Of a stretch of DNA of 64,000 nt, positions 56,209-64,000 are shown in pieces. Numbering within the stretch: the first letter of the stretch is position 1; each line of letters opens with the position of its first letter. Source of the stretch: Chloranthus sessilifolius (taxonomy: Eukaryota > Streptophyta > Magnoliopsida > Chloranthales > Chloranthaceae); assembly GCA_021018995.1 (NCBI GenBank), contig CM037598.1, positions 50,297,185-50,361,184 of the forward strand, read 5' to 3'. The notes under the pieces were generated by a model that worked only from the letters and a program-made list of their open reading frames with translations, searched no databases and had not been told where the DNA came from. The position numbers were made by a program, and so were the translations under genes.

Positions 56209-58030
56209 GATGTTTTTAGGCTTTTTTACCATTTTGTCCATGAGAATTTTCTGTGTTGTATATATTTTGCATTTGTTCCTTTTTGTCCATATTACTGCTT
56301 TCTTTGTAAATTCTTGTTATGAATGAAGTATCTCTTGTCTATTTTAGCTGTGCCTTCTACTTTCTTCCATTTGTACATAACATTTTCTTCTGCATCAATC
56401 CTATTCCTACCCTTCTACTATTTCTCATAGGTTTGGGGGTATGGCAAGGTAGACTTTTGAAAGAGTTAAGCTAAGTGCATTAGTGATTAGTAGGATCAAA
56501 ACAATTAAAGCAAAGTTTCACCTAAGAAATTTTGAACAAAGGAGAATTGAAAAAGGATAGTAGACTGTTTAATACCAGGATCTTTTAAAATTTAACACTT
56601 CCATGAAGGAGGTCATCTAGAAATGGTTGTCATAATCAATATATAGTGAACTTGCAAGGAGAGAAAAAGGTAAGAACATGCCCTATGAGTGCAAAGGAAG
56701 ACCATGCCCAGTGAGATTTGGGCCTGTAAAAAATTCTTTCAAGAGTGTTTTTGGCAAATTTTCTGCTCTAAGGACTGATTAAACCTACTCTTTTTCACTA
56801 GAAGTTATACACTCCAAGTTGAAACAGCTTGACAGTACTCATGACACTAAAGACATGATGTAAGGCCTTCATTTGGACAGTTTGAGCCTAAAAAAATTCT
56901 TACCCTTTGAATTGCCCTTGATACACACCATTTGAACCTTAAAAATCCAAGCTTTCTTTGACAAAAACTAGAGAATATGAACCCAAACCTCAGTGACCTG
57001 ATTAAGCCTGACCCTCACTCTGAGATTTCAGAAGGTTAAGGAGAAGAAGTTGAAGAAGATGGAGCTAGTTTATCATTTGAAGAAGAAAGGACATTTGATG
57101 GCAGCTGTGTGTCAGTTGTGTAGCTGTGGCATTCCAGCCCATATAAAAAAAAATGAGAAAAATACAAAGAAAAGCATACAAAAAGAGAAAAATAATATAA
57201 AAAGAGAAAGAGAAGTAAAGAAAGAACGTCATTGGTAAATTTGAAAAGAAGAAAAGAAGCTGATCACTTTAGCTCTGAAAATTCAAAAAGAAGATGAAGT
57301 TATGCTGAAATGAAGAAGGTGAAGTCATGAATCACTTCCTCTCCTTGGTTGATTTCTCAATTTTGAATCCTTTATTCCGCTTTATTCTTTTAACCTCAAC
57401 TATAAGCCACATTACAACCCAATAAAAGATCTTATTGATCTGAAATAGATTGGTTGAAAAGAGTTTGAAGATTTCAGGATCAAAGAGCAAATGCCTATGC
57501 TCATGCTTGCAGGCCCATTTGGGGTCTGTAACTGCTCTTGAGCTTGTGTGAACTAAAATACCCTTTGAATTCATTTGTGAAGGGAAACCCTGGTGAGCGT
57601 TGGGTTTGAGATTGAACTTTTTGGGGCATTGTTTGAACCTGATTCTCAAATTAATGGTGAACTCTATACTAATTTGCACATACTACATTCTTGATGATTT
57701 TGGATTGGTTGTACATAAAGATCTAGGTATTAAATTATTTACATGTGCTATTTTTAAAATTTCTGAATTTGAGAAAGCAAGGTGTGGAATGAAGTTAAGT
57801 TTGTTAAAATCTAACTTATCACTGTTTGCACTTGATTTAACTATGTTCATAAGGAAGTTTGTGGGTAACTTCACTGAAAACCCTCAGGAGACTTCACTCC
57901 TCCACTAGGGATCAACTAGGGGTTTAAAAGGCTTGATGCATATGCTAAATGCATCTGTGCTCCCTACAAAGGTGGCATTTTCTATTTTGAATAATTATTT
58001 TTAATTTTACCTTTGCTCGAAGACTAGTAA
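56209..58030 (+). other. A: 3' noncoding region
   Basis: 1.8 kb without a convincing gene. It follows B 6770-8345 piece by piece: ggtttgggggtatggca at 56431, a block around 56800-56890, and the best-kept block at 57850-57975 (gaagtttgtgggtaacttca, ggtttaaaaggcttgatgca). An A-rich tract is at 57140-57240. Confidence 0.75.
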
Positions 58031-58048
58031 AAATTAAGTTTGGGGGTG
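58031..58048 (+). promoter_or_regulatory. A: polypurine tract
   Basis: aaattaagtttgggggtg directly before the 3' LTR, the usual Athila form. Confidence 0.8.
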
Positions 58049-58284
58049 TGCTAATCAGTGAAAAATATAATTTTTTACCTCCTAACCAGAATTTTGATAG
58101 ACCTTGGAGCTGATTAATATTATGTTTTGAGTATTGTTTTGTAGTTAGCAATAATGTATAGCACAGTGTAGAAAACTAAGCAGCCAAGGTCAATAAGAGA
58201 GGTCTAAGTCAACCTTGGACTGATGAAGACACTCAGGCATACTAGAGAGCTATGGCAGACTGATAAAAGCAATAGAAGTGCAGA

Positions 58285-58740
58285 AAAGGAGGTCTCGAGC
58301 AGTTGAATTAAACTAATTAAGAGGATCTGATTTGTAGTCGAGCAATGTAGAGGGCTGGAACAACCCCACGAGAGGTGCACATGCTGCGGAACAAATGAAA
58401 GAGAACTTATCGAGAGGTTCCTTGAACCTGTCGAGCAGTTGCTGAAGCTACTATGAAATTCTTGAGCAGTTTTAAGACAACAATCATCTTCTCGAGATTT
58501 AATTAGCAACCTCTGGAGTTCTTCTCTAGAGGATCAGTATAAAATGGCTTTCAAATGTAGAACCTATCGAGCATTACAGGTTAACCTGTCGATTACATGC
58601 CTGAAGCTACTCTGAATCTCGAGCAGTTGAGCCAACCTGTCGAGAGGATTGCTAAAACAAATGAAGATGTTGAGCAGTTCAAAGAAACCTATCGAATTTG
58701 ATAAAATCAGTAGCTGGAACCTCTCGAATGGAACTCTAAA
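58285..58740. repeat. TCGA-centred motif array in A LTR
   Basis: About eleven TCGA-centred sites such as ctcgagcagttg, atcgagaggttcc, aacctgtcgagcagtt, aacctgtcgagagg and aacctctcgaatgg, plus several degenerate ones, lying 280-730 bp upstream of the TATA box. Same motif as 28553-28940. Confidence 0.75.
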
Positions 58741-59017
58741 CCTCTTGAAGTGCGAATTCAAAGGCTTTAACCTATTGAACTGAGATTTGGGGATTGATGA
58801 GTTGATGCACATGACCAAAGGTATGCTGATAGCCTTTGCGGGAATTTTTGGAACTCCAGAGGAACCTTTGATCTAACTGCCTCACGTGGGTTCAACTGAT
58901 TCTAACAAATTGGAGGAAATGCTTGGGTGAAATTCAGCCACATTAGTAGGGTTTCAACAGAATTGATACCTTTCCTCTCTGATTGGTCAAATTAGATCTG
59001 AGACACTTGGGAATTTG

Positions 59018-59026
59018 TATAAATAG
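59018..59026 (+). promoter_or_regulatory. TATA box in A 3' LTR
   Basis: tataaatag, followed by a G-rich run. Confidence 0.7.
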
Positions 59027-60025
59027 GGGGGGAATGCAACAAAGGAAGCATCAGGAGTTTGAGCAAAAATTTGAATTTGTTTTTCCTCCCAAAATTTTAG
59101 TCTCCTTCTCTCTTTTCTATTCTCTCTTTAGCCCAACCATAGTTGGCTAAATTCCTCTAATGGCTAGGGTGGAGTTAGATCTGTAAATTAAGTGGGGAGA
59201 GAGCATTGTATGAGGAGTGGTGAGTGCAAAGACTGCAGATCTGAGAGGAATTGTTGTAAGTTGGATTAGATTAATGAATTGCTGATTTTAAAGCTTCATT
59301 TAATCTATAGATCTTTTGATTTCTATCAAATTTCCATAGATTTTATGCTCCTATGGATGCCTATGCATGTAGCCTTGCATAAATAACAGCTGTAGTGGTT
59401 TTATTATTCCAAATTTATCCCCCATGACTGGATTATATCCATGGGATACTTTGTGACCATTTTAGTTGACAGATTATACCCCTAGGACTAATCCATATCT
59501 TAGGGCAGATATGGATTGTTCTACCTTGCATTTGAGCTTGCAGCCAAATGAAGGATGGCTGCAGATCCATCCTCTGCTATGGTGTCTGACAAATCAATTT
59601 CACAGTGAGACTGATCTCGAACTATTAATTCTCCACATTTGATTTTTATTTCATCAAAACTCTTGCTCTCCTCTTTAAACCATTCCTTTGCCCACCTGTA
59701 GTTTAGTTTTTTTTAAATCTGTTTTTAGTTTAAAGTGATAACTAAACTAATTCTCTCTTCCTATTTTTACTTAATTCTTAGTTAAAATGGGAATAGGTTT
59801 CCAGATCTATAGCAGATCTGGAGGTTTACAAAATTTAGATCACATTTTCCAATGGACAAACTCTTACTTACTTTTAGAACTTGCCACAACAGCCTTGATT
59901 CTTGCAGGACTGAGTTTAGAATGCTATTTGAATCAATCCATTCCATCTGGCATAATTTTTGCTGCCATTGATTTTTACCATTCCACCTTTTAATAAATAT
60001 ATCAGCACAATATTTTAACACAACA

Positions 60026-60321
60026 CTTGCACCGTGTGTGGATAACCAATCCATGCCAAGAATTACGTCGAATCCTTACATATCTAATAATATCAAATCT
60101 GCCTATAATTCATGGTTGATATATCCCTTGATGTTCACAATTATAGATCGATACACGGTGTCAATTTTAACTGCACTACTCGTCGGGACTGACACGTACA
60201 AAATATAATCTACAGGTTCGGGAATGGCTTTCACCCTCACTGCAAATTCAGGCATCATGAAAGAATGTGTAGACCCTGGGTCTATTAGAACACATGCTTC
60301 ATAGCAAAGGAAGTCACCCAT
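60026..60321 (-). pseudogene. F: aspartic protease, first part
   Basis: VLIDPGSTHSFMMPEFA, YILYVSVPTSSAV and MDWLSTHGAS are typical of Del/Tekay retropepsins. The reading stops making sense for this family at 60025, where the LTR of A ends. Fossil. Confidence 0.8.
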
Positions 60322-60647
60322 TTTTACACATTTGTAGCGTACCTACGATATATATATATGCACTATAAATTTAAGTACAAAATCAATTTGGCATGGATGG
60401 TAGTATTTTTTTCTTAATAGAAGAATTCCTACTTCTCTATGCATGCACCTTCTCTATCTAACTAAGTTAAAGAATTCAATGACTTTAATAAAAAGTTATT
60501 TATACCCTGTATGATGTCGTGGCTTGTGTTGGCATCATTAGCGGTGACTGCATACGCCCTTCCTTGCACTGTAGGCCGTGTTTGTCGCGTAGGCCTCTGT
60601 GGTCCAACCGAATTCACTCTTCCTTCACTTTTCAATATCGGGCAATC
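60322..60647 (-). other. F: gag/protease spacer
   Basis: About 330 bp of AT-rich sequence with no clear domain between the knuckle and the protease. Confidence 0.5.
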
Positions 60648-61824
60648 TCAGATTAGATGCCCCATTTTCCCACATTTAAAACAACCGTCCATACTACCTC
60701 TACACTTGGACATCTTGTGAGACTTGGCACACTTAGCACAAGTCTCAGTGGGACCGGACGATGCAACCTTCGAAATTCCCTGGGTGACTAACACCCCTGT
60801 AGCTGAAGTAGGACTCTCTTGACAAACTAATCTCCCTTGCGTAAGGATATGTGGTCTCATATAATTGGCTTGAGTAAGAGGTCTCAAAAGTGGTGCTGTA
60901 ATTCTCGGTTTTTTATTCACCGATTCATAATTCCATTATCTCCCTTGACTATCCCTTCCTTTGTTCTGCTAGTCACATCTTTGATACATCTCTGCTATCT
61001 CCCTCTCGGCTACTATGGCCTTCCCCATAACCGCTTTGTACATTTCAAATTCAAACATGGCTACTCTATCCTGGATGTTCGGTCTTAACCCACGCTCATA
61101 CTTGTTGGGCTTCATCTTATCCATCGCCACATATTCCGGTGAGAACCTTGAAAGTCTAACGAACTCGGTACCGTATTCCTGTACGGTCATTCCCCTTTGT
61201 TCCAAGGTCATAAACCTTGCAGCCATTTGATCTCTAATCTTCCAAGGGAAGTACTCTTTGTTCAATATCTCAACAAACTCGCTCCACAACCAAGGCTCGT
61301 CTGGCCTTTCTTGCTCTCTTCTCATCAACACCGCCTTCCACCATGGGTCGGCATCTCCCTCTAATTTAAATGAAGCCCAACTACCTTCTCGTCATCGGTA
61401 CACTGTAGTCTAAGCAGGAGCTTCTATCTGATTCAACCACTTTTCCGCCTCTAACGTATCTGTTTGACCATAAAGCTAGGAGGCTTCAATCTCCTAAACT
61501 CGACAAATCCGGATGGCTGTGGTGGCACAGGAGGTGGTGTCAGGGGTTGTTGTTGGTGGTTGTTGGCATTATTCGCTGCCATCAATGTGTCTGTTGAGCC
61601 ACAGCGGTTGCCATGGCCTCCATGGCTTGTGCCAGTCTTTGCCTCTCTTCTCGGTCTTGTTCCCTCTCGTGCCTTCTTTCTTGATTCTCTTGTTTTGGCA
61701 CAGTTGTCTCCAGAATCACTTTATTACCCACTGAAGTTCTATTTGAACTTGTAGGGATCTCATCTCCACTTCTTAAATTCCACCTATGACAACCTCTCAG
61801 CCGTCCTCTACCTCTACTAGACAT
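60648..61824 (-). pseudogene. F: gag with CCHC knuckle
   Basis: It begins near 61824 with MSSRGRGRLRGCHRWNLRSG and a Glu/Arg-rich helix (REQDREERQRLAQAMEAMAT). The core at 61331-60969 has EPWLWSEFVEILNKEYFPWK, QMAARFMTLEQRGMTVQEY, EFVRLSRFSPEYV and ERGLRPNIQDRVA. The knuckle region at 60760-60650 has CAKCAKSHKMSKC and CFKCGKMGH. All are standard for chromovirus Gag. Decayed. Confidence 0.85.
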
Positions 61825-61931
61825 AGTTTCTGCAATATGAAACCAAAGTTCCATTAGCATGTGGTCCCTAAGTTCTGACAAAATCTCAAACACATAACAC
61901 ATGTCCAAGATAAATCATAAATTTCTAAAGC

Positions 61932-61949
61932 TAGGCTCTAATACCAACT
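61932..61949 (-). promoter_or_regulatory. F: primer binding site (initiator tRNA-Met type)
   Basis: The minus strand reads TTGGTATTAGAGCC just inside the LTR end, close to TGGTATCAGAGC used by most chromoviruses. Confidence 0.8.
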
Positions 61950-61950
61950 A

Positions 61951-62260
61951 TGACAGCCCAGATTTCTGACCCCCCGAAAACTCGCACCGTTAGGTCGGTC
62001 CATAAGACCAACCTTGAACACATCGAACAGAACACTTGGCACATCCACACGCAAAGCAGAACAAAGCACAAACTTATACTACAAAAGAAATCTCCAATTC
62101 TGATTTCAAAGTAACGCTCACAAAAATAAAGGTTCTAATTCCATGCGAGTGCGCATGAACAAAAGAATCGAAAAGAACCACCGGTAAGGGTCGTTCCTTA
62201 CCGAAACATGGTTCACAAAACAATGATCTGATTTAATTACAAGCATCTGTATCTGCTACA
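61951..62260 (-). repeat. F: right LTR (element 5' LTR)
   Basis: 310 bp, tgacagccca ... tgctaca. The left end is set by the primer site. The right end is set by the CA and by the start of similarity to the C leader just after it. Short LTRs of this size occur in chromoviruses. No partner LTR is visible, so the right end is less firm. Confidence 0.65.
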
Positions 62261-62584
62261 CCCAATTTGGGCCTCGCCATCTCTGACACCTAATACGCCC
62301 CCACCGGTCAAATGAAGGTAACTTCTTTTTGACCCATTCCGAGAGATAGAGTTACTTGCCTTGATTTTCGTGCCTTCAATAGATCAAAGGTTTTCCTTTG
62401 ATTCTTCTGAAGTGCTTTGGAGTCATCACTGCAGGTCTTAAGTTAGGATACGAAAGCCACCCGAGAAGGGAATTCCAAGGCCTTAGAACATTTGTTCTTC
62501 AAAGTTTTCTCCAAAATTAAAAAAATAAAAATAAAAATAAAAATATATAAAAATCAAATCAAAACCTAAAAATAGAGTTCTTGT

Positions 62585-63985
62585 GGTGCCGGCACAATGA
62601 CATCATCTTGCCCTCCGTCGTCCCATAGGGGAAGAAGGAAGAGGATTTTTGGGCCTTATCCAAGGCACCCTTACCCAACCCGTTCTCGTAGAATGTCGTG
62701 GGTAGTGGACCTAGCTTATGCTGATCCCGACTCATCCCCGCCACATTCCCCAACCCGTTCCCATTCAGGGGAAGTCTTTTCCACCATCCCTCTCACCCAA
62801 TCACCCTTTACCGTTACCGGCCCGTTTGGTGCCTCCATTTTCCCAACCACTACCTCCCAAAACATCCAAAGTCCCACCCCTAACTCCCCATCTTTTACCC
62901 AAACTATGCCCATTGCAAATCCAACCCATTTTCCATCCACATTCATGATAAACAACATTTTCCATCTTCCCCCTATAGGCCCGATCCACCCACATTTACA
63001 TACACCACTTCCGCCTTATCCAACCTCCCGCAAATCCCCCCATATATCCGTGTCATGCCTGATTTTTCTCACCCCTCCACACCAAACCCCCCTTCGTCCC
63101 AAAACATACCCAACACATCCCCTCATCCCTCCAATTGACCCCATATTCCATTACTTACCCGGGTCATGCCCGATGTTACCGGGGCATTGCCTAATTTATC
63201 CCCCACATCCATCCCATCCATACCCCATAACCCCTTCAATTTACCACCCACATCTGGCCCTCCTTCCATAACCATGATGGAGGAGATGTTCCAAGCCTAC
63301 TCCATGTGGAAGGCTTCTCAAAATGCCTCCTCTCCTACACACCCCATGTCCATGAACCCATCTCACACCCTTGCCAATCTCCATGCCTCACTCTCTTAAG
63401 ACGCCCATTAACCCCCCATAATCCACACCATCTAAACCCCCATTACCCACATCCCAAAAGGCCCAATGGCCCAAGCTCCCACCTCCCACATGCCCCAAGG
63501 ACCATTGGGCCAAACCCTTTTTTCCAAGGCCCAATGGCCTAGTACCCTACCACCCAAACCCACCAAGGGCCCATGGCCCAGACCCATCAACGGCCCATGG
63601 CCCAGGCCCACCAATTTCCACCGGGCTAGAACAACCAAGAGCCCATGGCCCAAACCTACCCAAGGTCCATGGCCCAAACCCATCAAGGCCCACTGGGCCT
63701 GACCCACCAAGGCCCATCGGGTCAGAACCATCAAGGGCCCTTGGACAAAACCCAACAAGGTCCCATGGCCCAAACCTACCCAGGGCCCATGGACCAAACC
63801 CATAAAGGCCTACTGGGCCATACCCACGAAGGGCCCTTGGCCCAAACCTATCAAGGGTCCATGACTCGAACCCATCAATGGCCCATGTCCCAAACTTATC
63901 ATGACCAAGGCTTCATGGCCCAAGCCCAAACCCCACACTCATACCTTCCACAATACCCTTAACATTTCACACAACCTTCACACCC
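62585..63985 (+). pseudogene. E: proline-rich leader ORF
   Basis: It begins near 62597 (MTSSCPPSSHRGRRKRIFGP), a basic region with PYPRHPYPTRSRRMSWVVD. Pro/Ser-rich sequence follows, then one copy of the MMEEMFQAYS and PSHTLANLHAS block (63275-63400), and a long decapeptide array (GPMAQTYP, GPLGQTHQ types). Same protein as in C at 20383-21970; function unknown. A few breaks. Confidence 0.75.
63450..63910. repeat. 30-bp coding minisatellite in E leader ORF
   Basis: About fifteen diverged copies of a unit like ggcccatggcccaaaccc plus accaa, with a period near 30 bp and the same family as 20490-20800 in C, but longer. Confidence 0.85.
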
Positions 63986-64000
63986 GGGTTAAACCCATGC

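Larger units (their letters stand above)
1..60025 (+). mobile_element. Element A: Athila-lineage Ty3/gypsy LTR retrotransposon, 5' end outside window, split by C and D
   Basis: The visible parts of A are 1-1161, 25038-30881 and 55266-60025, about 11.8 kb without the insertions. Order on the plus strand is gag end, protease, RT, RNase H, integrase, spacer, an extra ORF, a 3' noncoding region, polypurine tract and 3' LTR. Gag and protease wording (AITLRS, NLLPYSVYEKLG) and RT wording (WVSPIQVVPKK, GYNQIP) are typical of Athila. The two halves match across the C insertion (protease end at 25038) and across D (the Ser/Thr/Pro-rich ORF resumes at 55266). The coding region is broken well over a dozen times, so it is a fossil. 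The 5' LTR is not in the window, so no LTR age can be given. It predates B, C and D. Confidence 0.88.
58049..60025 (+). repeat. A: 3' LTR
   Basis: The start at tgctaatcagtgaaaaat is firm. The end is set at caaca (60025) because the chromovirus F reads in frame from 60026 onward on the minus strand, and because the LTR of B also ends caaca. A TATA box is at 59018-59026. 58285-58740 holds a TCGA motif array. Length about 1977 bp. Confidence 0.8.
60026..62260 (-). mobile_element. Element F: Del/Tekay-like chromovirus, minus strand, cut by A
   Basis: The right (5') LTR is 61951-62260, followed leftward by a primer site, gag, knuckle and the start of protease, where A cuts it. The rest lies beyond the left edge of the window because A was inserted here. 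The initiator-Met type primer site and LIDPGSTHSF protease wording point to a Del/Tekay-like chromovirus. Only a few breaks are seen in the visible part. Only one LTR is visible, so no age can be given; it is older than A. Confidence 0.8.
62261..64000 (+). mobile_element. Element E: second member of the C family, plus strand, internal part only
   Basis: 62270-62500 matches, on the opposite strand, the C leader at 22060-22320. 62580-64000 matches the C leader ORF (20490-21970). It is the disrupted 5' leader and leader ORF of a Tat/Ogre element whose LTR and primer site must lie left of F and A, outside the window. E and C form an inverted pair. The similarity seems clearly lower than between the LTRs of C. 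The right end is beyond the window. Confidence 0.82.

Noticed and set aside
1-64000. tRNA, rRNA or other structural RNA genes
   Set aside because: Looked for tRNA arms and rRNA words on both strands; only primer-site pieces complementary to tRNA 3' ends were found.

Overview
The window is plant nuclear DNA made almost entirely of nested LTR retrotransposons of the Ty3/gypsy superfamily. Three lineages can be named from their proteins: Athila (A and its non-autonomous relative B), Tat/Ogre with dual RNase H (C, D, E), and a Del/Tekay-like chromovirus (F). Athila and Tat are plant lineages, and the short GT-AG introns of the one cargo gene (80-331 bp) suit a flowering plant. The species cannot be told. 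I saw no single-copy host gene, tRNA, rRNA or CRISPR array.

The insertions can be ordered from the termini. E (plus strand, 62261 to beyond 64000) is the oldest visible layer. F (minus strand, 60026-62260, cut on its left) lies in E. A (plus strand, 1-60025, 5' end outside the window) lies in F. A was then hit twice: C (minus, 1162-25032, duplication actac) lies in its protease region, and D (minus, 30882-55260, duplication cctac) lies in its extra post-pol ORF. B (plus, 2790-10235, duplication ttcca) lies in the left LTR of C. The 5-bp duplications of B, C and D match exactly on both sides, so the nest is real and not a chimaeric assembly.

A reads gag - protease - RT - RNase H - integrase - motif-rich spacer - extra sense ORF - 3' noncoding - LTR. 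C reads (on the minus strand) LTR - tRNA-Arg-type primer site - tandem-repeat leader - proline-rich leader ORF - gag - protease - RT - RNase H - archaeal-type RNase H - integrase - noncoding - LTR. D has the same pol order, but about 11 kb lies between integrase and its 3' LTR. B has full LTRs and no pol. All coding parts are decayed fossils; none looks competent.

The most unusual object is in D. On the strand opposite to the retroelement, 38374-42256 holds a multi-exon gene with a plant mobile domain (PMD) and a coiled-coil tail. It has its own TATA box and at least nine retained introns. Upstream lie two further promoter-like or 3'-tail-like relics. The promoter regions of this antisense gene share GCGC/TTAAGCGC-type motifs with the D LTR. 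Other structure that the genes do not explain: TCGA-centred motif arrays in A (spacer and LTR), a 40-bp-arm hairpin in A, a decapeptide-coding minisatellite in C and E, a repeated Cys/His module in the D linker, and a GCGATGGGAC decamer array in D.

Divergences and ages are by-eye estimates from the printed sequence. Family names rest on recognised protein motifs, not on database searches.
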